DNA from: Spirosoma linguale DSM 74
GTDB taxonomy: Bacteria; Bacteroidota; Bacteroidia; Cytophagales; Spirosomataceae
NCBI GenBank assembly: GCA_000024525.1
Contig: CP001769.1
Span: 6,171,001 to 6,235,000, forward strand
Direction of reading: 5' to 3'
Length of the DNA stretch: 64,000 bases
Of the stretch, positions 42,907 to 53,642 are shown one piece after another. The translations under genes were made by a program, and so were the position numbers. The notes beneath the pieces were generated by a model. The model was not told the DNA's origin. It did not search any database and saw only the letters and a program-made list of their open reading frames with translations. Each line of letters starts with the position of its first letter. Position 1 is the first letter of the stretch.

Positions 42907-45285
42907 ATGCAAAAGATAGTTTTGCTGTTGGCGAGTTTGGCCATCCCGTTCGGGCTGGTTCAGGCGCAAGCCCCAACACAGCATGCTAACACGCGCTTTG
43001 AGCAGTTAGGGCCTTTGCTTCCTACGCCCAATACGTTCAGAACAGCCTCCGGTGCGCCGGGAAAAGACTACTTCCAGAATCGAGCTGACTACGACATTAA
43101 AGCAACGCTCGATGATACCAAACAGCATATAACCGGTTCGGAAACCATCACTTACCATAACAACTCGGGCGATGCGCTTCCGTATCTGTGGCTTCAACTG
43201 GACCAGAACCTGTTCCGGCCCGATGCCAACGGTAATACCACCGAAACCAACAGTATCAACGCTCAGCGGGGTATGACCGCAGAGCAGCTCGACCCCAGCT
43301 CAGTATTGAAAGGCAAAGATTACGGGCACAAGATCACGGCGGTGCGCGATCAGGCGGGAAAGGCCCTCAAGTACACCATCAACCAGACCATGATGCGCAT
43401 CGACCTGCCCCAGCCTGTTGGGCCCGGCAAGTCGGTTGTATTTTCTATTGACTGGAACTTCAATATTGTTGATGCGAAAGCTACCCACGCCCGGTCAGGG
43501 TACGAGTATTTCCCAAAGGACGGTAACTACGTCTATGAAATTGCTCAATGGTTCCCCCGCCTGTGCGCTTACAGTGATGTGACAGGCTGGCAGAACAAAC
43601 AGTTTCTGGGACAGGGGGAGTTCACCCTCATCTTTGGCAACTACAAGCTGGCCCTTACCGTCCCCAACGACCACATCGTGGGCGCTACGGGCGAGTTGCA
43701 GAACCCGGCCCAGGTGCTGACCCCTATCCAGATCAAACGCTGGAACGAAGCCAAGGGCAAGGGTGACAAGCCCGGCGAAAACCCCACCGTCATCGTGACA
43801 CAAGCCGAAGCTGAAGCGGCCGAAAAAGGTAAGCCGACAGGCACCAAGACATGGGTATTCAAGGCCGATAACGTCCGCGATTTCGCGTTTTCCAGCAGTC
43901 GTAAGTTCATCTGGGATGCGCTGAACCCCAACGTAGAAGGCAAGCGGGTATGGGCCATGTCACTTTACCCTAAAGAAGCGAATCCACTCTGGGGTCAATA
44001 CTCGACCCGGCTGGTAGCGCACACATTACGTTCGTACTCTCGCCGGACCATCGCTTACCCCTATCCGGTGGCCTACTCGGTTCACGGACCCGTGGGCGGC
44101 ATGGAGTACCCCATGATGTGCTTCAACGGTGCCCGCCCCGAAGAAGACGGAACGTATTCGGAAGGCACTAAAAACTTTTTGATTTTGGTCGTTATCCACG
44201 AAGTGGGTCACAACTTTTTTCCCATGATCGTCAACTCCGACGAGCGGCAGTGGTCCTGGATGGACGAAGGACTCAACAGCTTCCTTGAAGGGGTAACCTG
44301 TTTAGAGTGGGACGCCAACTTCCCGGCGCGGGGCATTCAACCCCAATCGATCGTGTCTTACATGCGACTTGATTCGACCCAGCAGGTGCCCATCATGAGC
44401 AGTTCGGATAATATTTTACCGAATACCTTCGGGCCAAATGCTTATGACAAACCCGCTACGGCGCTGAACATCCTGCGCGAGACGGTCATGGGCCGCAAGC
44501 TGTTCGACTACGCCTTCAAAGAGTACGCCCGTCGATGGGCCTTCAAGTCCCCCGAACCCGCCGACTTCTTCCGAACCATGGAAGATGCCTCCGGCGTTGA
44601 CCTCGACTGGTTCTGGAAAGGCTGGTTCTACGGCGTGCAGCCCGTCGACCAGGCACTGGTCAAAGTCGACTGGTTCCAGGCCGGGTCACAAAACCCCGAG
44701 ATCGCCAAGGCCGAAGCCCGGGCAGCCGCAGCCAAACGTGCCAACACCATCAGCAAGCAACGCGATGCCGCCACCAAAGGCCAGACCGTCGTCGCCCAGG
44801 ACTCCACCATGAAGGACTTCTACAACAGCTACGATCCCTACGCCGTTACCGAGGAAGACAAGAAGAAGTACCAGGACTACCTGGCCACACTCACCCCTGA
44901 GGAGCGCAAACTGGCCGAAGCAGGCACCAACTTCTACACCCTCTCGCTCAAGAACAAGGGCGGCATCCCCATGCCGGTGATCGTGCGCATGGAGTTCGAG
45001 GATGGCACCGACTCGGTGGCGCGCTTCCCGGCCGAGATCTGGCGCTTCAACGACGTGTCGATCAACAAGGTGATTGCCACCAGCAAGAAAGTGAAGCAGT
45101 GGACGCTGGACCCTTACTACGAGATTGCCGACATCAACACGGAGGACAACAGCTTCCCGCCGGTGGCTCAGCCGACGCGGTTCCAGTTGTTCAAACAGCA
45201 GCAGCGGGGCGGTGGGGCCGCGCCTAACCCCATGCAGCAGCAACGTCAGCAACAACCCGCCAAACAAGGCACCGGTCGAAATTAA
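42907..45285 (+). CDS. Secreted M1-family zinc metallopeptidase (copy 1)
   Basis: The 792-residue protein has a signal peptide (MQKIVLLLASLAIPFGLVQAQ). An M1 N-terminal beta-sandwich (YDIKATLDDTKQHITGSETITYHN, LWLQLDQNLF) is followed by the gluzincin site H431-E432-V-G-H435, with the third zinc ligand Glu454 exactly 18 residues later in WMDEGLNSF. The exopeptidase GxMEN motif is replaced by GGMEYPM. The C-terminus is Gln/Pro/Arg-rich (MQQQRQQQPAKQG). It is a tandem duplicate of the next gene. The last third (about 44,500-45,250) uses almost only C- or G-ending codons, unlike the first part and unlike its paralogue. The substrate is unknown; aminopeptidase action in the periplasm is likely. 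Confidence 0.92.
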   Translation: MQKIVLLLASLAIPFGLVQAQAPTQHANTRFEQLGPLLPTPNTFRTASGAPGKDYFQNRADYDIKATLDDTKQHITGSETITYHNNSGDALPYLWLQLDQNLFRPDANGNTTETNSINAQRGMTAEQLDPSSVLKGKDYGHKITAVRDQAGKALKYTINQTMMRIDLPQPVGPGKSVVFSIDWNFNIVDAKATHARSGYEYFPKDGNYVYEIAQWFPRLCAYSDVTGWQNKQFLGQGEFTLIFGNYKLALTVPNDHIVGATGELQNPAQVLTPIQIKRWNEAKGKGDKPGENPTVIVTQAEAEAAEKGKPTGTKTWVFKADNVRDFAFSSSRKFIWDALNPNVEGKRVWAMSLYPKEANPLWGQYSTRLVAHTLRSYSRRTIAYPYPVAYSVHGPVGGMEYPMMCFNGARPEEDGTYSEGTKNFLILVVIHEVGHNFFPMIVNSDERQWSWMDEGLNSFLEGVTCLEWDANFPARGIQPQSIVSYMRLDSTQQVPIMSSSDNILPNTFGPNAYDKPATALNILRETVMGRKLFDYAFKEYARRWAFKSPEPADFFRTMEDASGVDLDWFWKGWFYGVQPVDQALVKVDWFQAGSQNPEIAKAEARAAAAKRANTISKQRDAATKGQTVVAQDSTMKDFYNSYDPYAVTEEDKKKYQDYLATLTPEERKLAEAGTNFYTLSLKNKGGIPMPVIVRMEFEDGTDSVARFPAEIWRFNDVSINKVIATSKKVKQWTLDPYYEIADINTEDNSFPPVAQPTRFQLFKQQQRGGGAAPNPMQQQRQQQPAKQGTGRN

Positions 45286-45309
45286 ACAAGCATCAACTCC
45301 CTGATAACT

Positions 45310-47715
45310 ATGAGAAAACTCCTGTTAATGGCGAGCCTGTCCCTCTGGTCGGCCGCCCTGATGGCCCAGGCACCCGCAGCGCCGACGCAGAACGCCAACT
45401 CGCGTTTTGAGCAGCTTGGCCCCATGCTCCCCACGCCCAATACCTTCCGGACGGCCTCCGGTGCACCGGGAAAAGACTACTTCCAGAACCGGGCTGATTA
45501 TGATATCAAGGTAGAACTTGACGACGCCAACCAGAAGATCATCGGTACCGAAACGGTTACGTATCATAACAATTCCAGCGATGAACTTCCGTTTATCTGG
45601 CTTCAACTGGATCAGAACCTGTTCGCCAAAGGCTCTACCGGCAGTGTAACCCGCACGGGTGCTGTTAATGAAAGCGGGATGAGCTTTGCACAGTTGCAGA
45701 ACCTCACCTCCGTTCGTGAGCGCAGCAGCCAGCAGGCTTCGGATAAATTTGGTTATCATATCACCGCCGTGAAAGATGCCAAAACAGGGAAAGCGCTTCA
45801 ATACACAATCAACCAGACTATGATGCGAATTGACTTGCCAGCGGCCATTAAGCCCGGCGGCAGTTATTCGTTCAACGTAGACTGGAATTACTTCGTAACG
45901 GAGTATTACGGCCGGAGCGGGATGGAATACTTTGCGAAAGATGGCAACTACAACTACTTCATTGCCCACTGGTTCCCTCGTTTGTGCGCCTATAGCGACG
46001 TGACGGGCTGGCAAAACAAGCAGTTTCTGGGACAGGGCGAGTTTACCCTCATCTTCGGAAACTACAAAGTTGCCATTACTGCTCCTAGCGACCACGTAGT
46101 GGGTGCCACCGGTGAATGTCAGAATTACAAGCAGGTGTTGACGGCTACGCAGCAAAAGCGCATGGCGCAGGCCGCTACGTCCAAAACGCCCGTCGTCATC
46201 GTTACGCAGGATGAAGCCGAAGCAGCCCTGAAAACGAAGCCAACGGATAAAGTAGGCAAGAAAACATGGGTATATGCCGCTCAGAACGTGCGCGACTTCG
46301 CGTTTACCAGCAGTCGTCGTTTTATCTGGGACGCCATGCAAACCGATGTGTACGGCGATGGCCATAAAATCTGGTCGATGTCGTTCTACGCTAAAGAAGG
46401 CAACCCGTTGTGGGGCCAGTATTCGACCCGCGTCGTTGAACACACACTACGGTCATACGGAAACCGGACCATAAAGTACCCATATCCGGTCGCTATTTCC
46501 TGCCATGCTACGGCGGGTGGCGGTATGGAATACCCCATGATTTCATTCAACGGCGGTCGCCCTGAACCTGATGGCACTTATTCGGAGCAGACCAAAGCCG
46601 GTATGATCGGCGTAATCATCCACGAAGTGGGACACAACTTCTTCCCCATGATCGTCAACTCCGACGAACGGCAGTGGACCTGGATGGACGAAGGACTGAA
46701 TACCTTCTGCCAGTATCTGGCAGAAAAAGAATGGGATTACAACTTCCCGAGTCGCCGGGGTGAGCCGCAGTACATTGTCGACTACATGAAGTCGGATAAA
46801 GCCGTACTGTCGCCCATCATGACCACATCGGACAACGTAATCAATCTGGGCGCCAACGCCTATGCCAAACCGGCTACCGCACTGAACATCCTGCGCGAAA
46901 CGGTTATGGGCCGTGAGTTGTTCGACTACGCGTTTAAGGAATACGCTCGTCGGTGGGCCTTTAAAACTCCCGAACCAGCGGACTTTTTCCGTACACTGGA
47001 AGATGCCTCCGGCGTTGACCTCGACTGGTTCTGGAAAGGCTGGTTCTACGGCGTCGAACCCGTCGATCAGGATTTAGTCGAAGTAGACTGGTTCCAGGTT
47101 GATTCGGGCAATCCGGAGGTGACGAAAGCCGCTGCCCGGGCCGAAGCCAAGCGCCGGGCCGGTACCATTAGCAAGCAGCGCGATGCCGCTACGCAGGGCG
47201 AAACGGTCGTAGCGAAAGATTCGACCATGAAGGATTTCTACAACAGCTACGACCCCTATGCTGTTACAGAGGCCGACAAGAAGAAATACCAGGATTACCT
47301 GGCGACCCTGAGCCCCGACGAGCGGAAAACACTGGAGACCAACGCTGCGACCAACTTCTACACCCTCTCACTGAAAAACAAAGGGGGCGTTCCGATGCCG
47401 GTAATTATTCGGATGGAGTTCGAAGATGGTACCGACTCGGTAGCTCGTTTCCCGGCCGAAATCTGGCGCTTCAACGATGTGTCGATCAAGAAAGTCATTG
47501 CGACGCCCAAGAAAGTGAAGCAATGGGTGCTGGACCCTTTTCAGGAGATTGCTGACATCGATACGGAGAACAACGCTTTTCCACGAATGGCACAACCAAC
47601 GCGGTTCCAATTGTTCAAGCAACAGCAGCGTTTCGGTCCGCAGGGCCCGAACCCCATGCAGCAGCAGAAGCGGGCTAACCAACCCCCAGCTGTGCAGGGT
47701 AGTGGCAAGAATTAA
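45310..47715 (+). CDS. Secreted M1-family zinc metallopeptidase (copy 2)
   Basis: The 801-residue paralogue of the preceding protein starts 25 bases after its stop and is probably co-transcribed with it. Signal peptide MRKLLLMASLSLWSAALMAQ. Catalytic site H438-E439-V-G-H442 with Glu461 18 residues on (WMDEGLNTF), and a GGGMEYPM motif. It shares nearly all motifs with copy 1 and several runs of near-identical DNA, especially around the active site and at GVDLDWFWKGWFYGV. Differences cluster in the insert after residue about 110 (FAKGSTGSVTRTGAVNESGM), where the two may differ in specificity. The C-terminus is again Gln/Pro-rich. Confidence 0.92.
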   Translation: MRKLLLMASLSLWSAALMAQAPAAPTQNANSRFEQLGPMLPTPNTFRTASGAPGKDYFQNRADYDIKVELDDANQKIIGTETVTYHNNSSDELPFIWLQLDQNLFAKGSTGSVTRTGAVNESGMSFAQLQNLTSVRERSSQQASDKFGYHITAVKDAKTGKALQYTINQTMMRIDLPAAIKPGGSYSFNVDWNYFVTEYYGRSGMEYFAKDGNYNYFIAHWFPRLCAYSDVTGWQNKQFLGQGEFTLIFGNYKVAITAPSDHVVGATGECQNYKQVLTATQQKRMAQAATSKTPVVIVTQDEAEAALKTKPTDKVGKKTWVYAAQNVRDFAFTSSRRFIWDAMQTDVYGDGHKIWSMSFYAKEGNPLWGQYSTRVVEHTLRSYGNRTIKYPYPVAISCHATAGGGMEYPMISFNGGRPEPDGTYSEQTKAGMIGVIIHEVGHNFFPMIVNSDERQWTWMDEGLNTFCQYLAEKEWDYNFPSRRGEPQYIVDYMKSDKAVLSPIMTTSDNVINLGANAYAKPATALNILRETVMGRELFDYAFKEYARRWAFKTPEPADFFRTLEDASGVDLDWFWKGWFYGVEPVDQDLVEVDWFQVDSGNPEVTKAAARAEAKRRAGTISKQRDAATQGETVVAKDSTMKDFYNSYDPYAVTEADKKKYQDYLATLSPDERKTLETNAATNFYTLSLKNKGGVPMPVIIRMEFEDGTDSVARFPAEIWRFNDVSIKKVIATPKKVKQWVLDPFQEIADIDTENNAFPRMAQPTRFQLFKQQQRFGPQGPNPMQQQKRANQPPAVQGSGKN

Positions 47716-47722
47716 TAAATGA

Positions 47723-47800
47723 TGGATAATGGTTAATGTACAATGTATAATGATGCCACAGAATTTACATCATTATGCATTGTACATTGACCATTATCCA
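47723..47800. repeat. 33-bp inverted repeat, TGGATAATGGTYAATGTACAATG type
   Basis: The arms at 47723-47755 and 47768-47800 pair over 33 positions; the only two differences would be G-U pairs in RNA. The loop is 12 bases. It sits between the second M1 gene and the tRNA gene, and its right arm overlaps the tRNA promoter. Confidence 0.85.
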
Positions 47801-47809
47801 TTACTTTTG
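47780..47809 (+). promoter_or_regulatory. Probable promoter of tRNA-Pro
   Basis: TTG (47780-47782), a 19-base spacer, and TACTTTTG (47802-47809) match the TTG-N19-TAnnTTTG promoter pattern. The tRNA begins 11 bases after the -7 element. The -33 part lies inside the right arm of the inverted repeat at 47768-47800. Confidence 0.65.
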
Positions 47810-47819
47810 CAAACCAATT

Positions 47820-47893
47820 CGGGATGTAGCGCAGTCCGGTAGCGTGCTTGCATGGGGTGCAAGAGGTCGTGGGTTCGAATCCCGCCTTCCCGA
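47820..47893 (+). tRNA. tRNA-Pro(GGG)
   Basis: This is a 74-base cloverleaf: acceptor CGGGATG with CTTCCCG, D arm GCGC-loop-GCGT, anticodon stem CTTGC/GCAAG with loop ATGGGGT (anticodon GGG), T arm GTGGG-TTCGAAT-CCCGC, discriminator A. CCA is not encoded. The sixth acceptor pair is T-T, a mismatch. Confidence 0.93.
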
Positions 47894-47899
47894 CAATCG

Positions 47900-47930
47900 A
47901 AAGGCCAACTCATAGAGCTGGCCTTTTTTT
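47900..47930 (+). terminator. Terminator after tRNA-Pro
   Basis: AAAGGCCA and TGGCCTTT pair around a mostly self-complementary centre (CTCATAGAG), followed by a run of T. Confidence 0.9.
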
Positions 47931-48013
47931 ATGCTTATTTTATTGGTAGCGTGTCTAGCCAGTATGCAGAGACATGCTCGAAACCCTCCCTACTGCTTCT
48001 CTCAGCTACCAAC

Positions 48014-48964
48014 TTACCGAAATCGCTGAATACTGAAGTCCCACGCATTACCAACCTCACCAATCCGGGCGTTAAGTGTATAAATCTGGTTGTTGACGGC
48101 TACGCTGGTTGTTGCACCTGTATACCCGGTAGCATCGTATTTTAGAATAGAAGCCGTTTGCCAATTGTCGGTACTGCGCACCTGGGCTACCCGATTACCA
48201 CCCGTTACAACGTATAAATCGTTGTTGAGAAAAGTCAGTCCATCACCGGGTAATGATCCTACACCTCCTACTTCAGAGATGGCATTACCGTTCCGCAGGT
48301 CCACCTTATAGAGTTTTCCCTGTCCCGTGTTAGCAACAATCAGGTACCCGCCCGGATGATAGGCAATGCCGTTTAAGCCGAAAGTCGGGCTGGCGAATCG
48401 CACGTCATCTCTTACCAGAACGCTGGAAGCACCCGTTGCGGTTACGCGATAAATTACGGGTGAAAACGAATCGGTTACGTAGGCAGTCCCGTCAGGGTCA
48501 ATCGCTATATCGTTGGCAAAATTTGGTTCGGCCGCGGGAAGCAGTGCCGCCAGATCCGTCCGGCGCTCCAGCTGGCGTGTGCTCAGGTTAAAAACCAGCA
48601 ATTCAGCCGTTTGGCGGGTTGTTGCGGGCGTACTTCTGACCGACCGCCCCTGATCGCTATTACAGACAAATACACGGCCATCGGCTACTTTCATACCGAT
48701 ACCAGCAATAAATCCGGGATCTGTCAGCAAATCCTCATAGTGCCCACCGATGTCAACCGTACCAATTTTACCGAGGGGAATCGATGTGACCAGAAATTTC
48801 GCCAGCTGCGAAGAGTACGCAATCCCTTCCGGGTATTGCCGTTCGGCAACGAAATCAATACGCTCCGGGAAAGATGCGTTTGGACTGTTGCGGTGGTCTT
48901 CGCAGGCGGTTAGCCAACCGATAGACAGCACCAAAAGTGACGTGTAAATAAAGGATGCTTTCAT
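48014..48964 (-). CDS. SMP-30/NHL-like beta-propeller lipoprotein
   Basis: From ATG 48964 (MKASFIYTSLL) it has 316 residues; the in-frame ATG at 48985 adds only 7. Lipobox LTAC. The repeated strand pattern, with PEGIAYSSQLAKFLVTS, NDIAIDPDGTAYVTDSFSPVIYRV, GLNGIAYHPGGYLIVANTGQGKLYKVDL and GDGLTFLNNDLYVVTGG, is typical of SMP-30/gluconolactonase/LRE-like six-bladed propellers. A lactonase or a binding role is possible; the metal ligands cannot be assigned with confidence. It is transcribed towards the tRNA gene. Confidence 0.8.
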   Translation of the reverse strand: MKASFIYTSLLVLSIGWLTACEDHRNSPNASFPERIDFVAERQYPEGIAYSSQLAKFLVTSIPLGKIGTVDIGGHYEDLLTDPGFIAGIGMKVADGRVFVCNSDQGRSVRSTPATTRQTAELLVFNLSTRQLERRTDLAALLPAAEPNFANDIAIDPDGTAYVTDSFSPVIYRVTATGASSVLVRDDVRFASPTFGLNGIAYHPGGYLIVANTGQGKLYKVDLRNGNAISEVGGVGSLPGDGLTFLNNDLYVVTGGNRVAQVRSTDNWQTASILKYDATGYTGATTSVAVNNQIYTLNARIGEVGNAWDFSIQRFR

Positions 48965-49187
48965 AACGAACAGATTAATGGCCAATACATCATCGATAAT
49001 GCTCTTGTACTAATCACTGTTCATTGGATTTGTTCACCCCTCAACCAAGATTGACACTGCTTTCTATCCTTAAGATGGTATCAGCGCTAACCCTTCCAAA
49101 AACGTTTCAATCTGTCCTATGGAGCACTTATAAATTTTATCTATTAGTACATAAAAACAATTAATAAAAACTATTTGATGATTCATG

Positions 49188-51473
<2,286 letters not shown>

Positions 51474-51549
51474 TTCGGGACAGACGAATTGGCGATATTG
51501 CTCACATACACTACTAACAAATTCACCAACCCAAGTGCCAGTGTAGAGA

Positions 51550-51577
51550 GGTAGTCCGGAAACGGGCTACCTTTTTT
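51550..51577 (+). terminator. Terminator of katG
   Basis: GGTAG-T-CCG and CGG-G-CTACC pair around GAAA, followed by six T; 76 bases after the katG stop. Confidence 0.85.
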
Positions 51578-51748
51578 ACGTCAAATCGTACATCCTGCTT
51601 ATAAGTTAACAGGCTCTCCATTCGTTTTATAAGCACAGCTAGTATACTGAACCGAACGAGCCCAAGAAACCTTTATCTATCGAATTTGTTATTTTATTTT
51701 TGTGCTCAAGGAATAGCATTCAGTTAATTTATTAACCAAATTACTTAA

Positions 51749-52201
51749 TTGACCGCTTCATCTCCATTTTCGATTTTACTGGTTGATGATGACCCGCTTG
51801 TTGCCGAGGTGCTTACGCGTTCAGCCCGGCAGAACTTTCCTGAAGCCCTTATTCAAGTCAGGACAAGTTATGCTGAAGCAGAGGCCTACGTTGAAAGTCT
51901 CGAAGGGAAGGGGCCTAAATTGATATTGCTGGACATCGATTTAAAAATAGGGCCAGACGGCTTTGCTTTTCTCGCTTATCTGCGCAATCATCCACAGGCA
52001 CGACTGCTACCCGTGGTGATGCTATCGTATTACGACGAAACAGAGAATGTAGAAAAAGCTTTTTCTATGGGAGCCTCATTGTTTACACGGAAGCCGTCTG
52101 TCTATTCAGCCTGGCAGGCTTATGTACAGCAATTACGCCACTATTGGTTTGAAACGATCACGGTACCTACCGTCTGGTTTAGCAAAAGGGCCACTAGTTA
52201 G
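51749..52201 (+). CDS. Single-domain response regulator (receiver only)
   Basis: The 150-residue protein appears to start at TTG 51749; no in-frame ATG comes before the conserved core. It has all receiver-domain residues: the acidic pair in ILLVDDDPLVAEVL, the phosphate-accepting Asp in LILLDIDLKIGPDGFAFL, the Ser in VVMLSYYDE (the position is usually Ser/Thr) and the Lys in LFTRKPSVY. No DNA-binding or enzymatic output domain follows, only about 30 residues with an aromatic tail. It therefore probably signals by protein contact, like CheY or a phosphorelay shuttle. No histidine kinase is adjacent. Confidence 0.85.
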   Translation: MTASSPFSILLVDDDPLVAEVLTRSARQNFPEALIQVRTSYAEAEAYVESLEGKGPKLILLDIDLKIGPDGFAFLAYLRNHPQARLLPVVMLSYYDETENVEKAFSMGASLFTRKPSVYSAWQAYVQQLRHYWFETITVPTVWFSKRATS

Positions 52202-52641
52202 GACCATTGTACGACTGGTTTCATTTGGCTGCTTTCTTGAAACCAACAGCCTTAGTAATTACCAGCTTCTTTTCGACTAGAGTTATCAGAGAAGTGACGA
52301 TCTGTGATTCACTCTGACAAAAGATTCCTTGTCCTGCTAATCAGCTATCAAAATATTTTCTGAAAAATATATGGAATTGGTGCATTTGCAGCATCTCTCC
52401 TAAAAGCAGCATGGGCTAGTCCCCCGAAACGCATATTAATAATCTTAATAATTATTTTATGAACTACACTCCGCCCTAGCCCTCCTGCTAACCCCTTGAA
52501 GCGAAGGAGATTTCGTTTGTGAGAGTTGAACTACAAGGTTTTACATCCGTCCCGGTCTAAAGTAAAAAAAGCCATTAAGTGGTTTTTATCCAACTAATTG
52601 CCGTCGGATTACAATAAAGATGATAGATTAGACTTGTTGAA

Positions 52642-52675
52642 TTGTGCGGTTATTGCTGGAAAACTCATATTTTTG
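52642..52675 (+). promoter_or_regulatory. Probable promoter of the exb-tonB operon
   Basis: TTG (52642-52644), 23 bases, then TATTTTTG (52668-52675), an exact TAnnTTTG. The spacer is slightly longer than usual. It predicts a leader of about 110 bases. Confidence 0.5.
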
Positions 52676-52699
52676 TGGAGGTTTGAAGGCATTTCCTTT

Positions 52700-52738
52700 A
52701 AAAATTTAGATGCACAAACCGAAAGAGTCTAAATTTTT
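52700..52738 (+). promoter_or_regulatory. Leader hairpin in the exb-tonB operon
   Basis: AAAAATTTAGA (52700-52710) pairs perfectly with TCTAAATTTTT (52728-52738), 11 bp with a 17-base loop. CACTTTTTTT follows. It lies between the probable promoter and exbB, so it may be an attenuator or mRNA-stability element. Confidence 0.55.
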
Positions 52739-52794
52739 CACTTTTTTTACCGGGTAAACCAACTTTTAATTTTTAACCCTACAGTCCAGTTCCA

Positions 52795-53628
52795 ATGAAA
52801 ACACAAACTCCTTCTCCAGCACCCGCCAAAGCACCGGCACCAAAAAAGAAGTCAGGTGGTCTAAACCCCGCATTCGTAATTCCGGTATTGTTGCTGATCG
52901 GTATCCTGACGTACATGTTCGTCTTCGGTGATGGTAGCCACTTCCAGGAAGGCGACAATACGAAAGAACCACTTCCAGGCGACTACTTCGGTACGGTCTA
53001 TAAGGGAGGCTTCATCGTACCAATTCTGTTTACCTGTTTTCTAACGGTACTGGTATTCTCCATTGAGCGTTTCATTACCATTGGCCGCGCCAACGGTTCG
53101 GGCTCTATCGATGATTTCGTACGGAAAATCAAAGGCCAGCTTGACCGTAATGAAGTAGCTGCTGCTATTCAGGAGTGCGACCGTCAGAAAGGTTCGATTG
53201 GCAACGTTGTGAAAACAGCCCTGATCAAGTATCAGCAGTTAGCTACCGACACTCAATTAGACAAAGAGCAGAAGCTGGTAGCCCTGCAGAAAGAAGTAGA
53301 AGAAGCTACGACGCTGGAACTGCCTATGCTGGAAAAAAACCTGACCATCATTGCTACGCTGGCTTCGGTTTCGACACTGATCGCCCTGCTTGGTACGGTA
53401 CTTGGTATGATTCGCGCTTTCGCAGCCATGGGTGCTACAGGACAGCCTGACACAGGTGCACTTTCGACGGGTATCTCTGAAGCCCTTGTAAACACGGCTC
53501 TGGGTATCGGTACTGCCGCTATCGCTACGATCATGTATAGCTATTTCACCAGCCGTATCGACGTGCTGACCTACAACATCGACGAAATCGGCCTGAGCAT
53601 TCAGCAGAACTTCGCAGCCCATTATTAA
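52795..53628 (+). CDS. exbB: MotA/TolQ/ExbB proton-channel protein
   Basis: The 277-residue inner-membrane protein is the pentameric core of the energy-transducing complex that drives TonB. It begins with an unusual Pro/Ala/Lys stretch (TPSPAPAKAPAPKKKSGG). Four hydrophobic segments follow: LNPAFVIPVLLLIGILTYMFVFG, GGFIVPILFTCFLTVLVFSIERF, then after a cytoplasmic region the family core LTIIATLASVSTLIALLGTVLGMIRAFAAM and GISEALVNTALGIGTAAIATIMYSYF. The extra N-terminal helix is common in Bacteroidota members. First gene of the operon, with exbD 14 bases on. It would power the three TonB-dependent receptors in this window among others. Confidence 0.93.
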   Translation: MKTQTPSPAPAKAPAPKKKSGGLNPAFVIPVLLLIGILTYMFVFGDGSHFQEGDNTKEPLPGDYFGTVYKGGFIVPILFTCFLTVLVFSIERFITIGRANGSGSIDDFVRKIKGQLDRNEVAAAIQECDRQKGSIGNVVKTALIKYQQLATDTQLDKEQKLVALQKEVEEATTLELPMLEKNLTIIATLASVSTLIALLGTVLGMIRAFAAMGATGQPDTGALSTGISEALVNTALGIGTAAIATIMYSYFTSRIDVLTYNIDEIGLSIQQNFAAHY

Positions 53629-53642
53629 TAGTTTAATTTCTT

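Larger units (their letters stand above)
52202..52794. other. Non-coding region upstream of the exb-tonB operon
   Basis: No gene is supported on either strand. The region contains a degraded repeat-like stretch (CTCCGCCCTAGCCCTCCTGCTAACCCCTTGAAGCG and after, about 52,468-52,515) resembling a decayed CCCCTCCCCTT element. It also holds the probable exbB promoter and a leader hairpin. The remaining AT-rich sequence shows nothing recognisable. Confidence 0.6.

Noticed and set aside
44686..45267. 193-codon minus-strand frame opposite the first M1 peptidase
   Set aside because: It exists because of the GC-rich third positions there; no signal or family pattern.
47723..47800. The inverted repeat as a simple terminator of the second M1 gene
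   Set aside because: The 33-bp stem lacks a following T-run and overlaps the tRNA promoter, so a repeat element is the better description.
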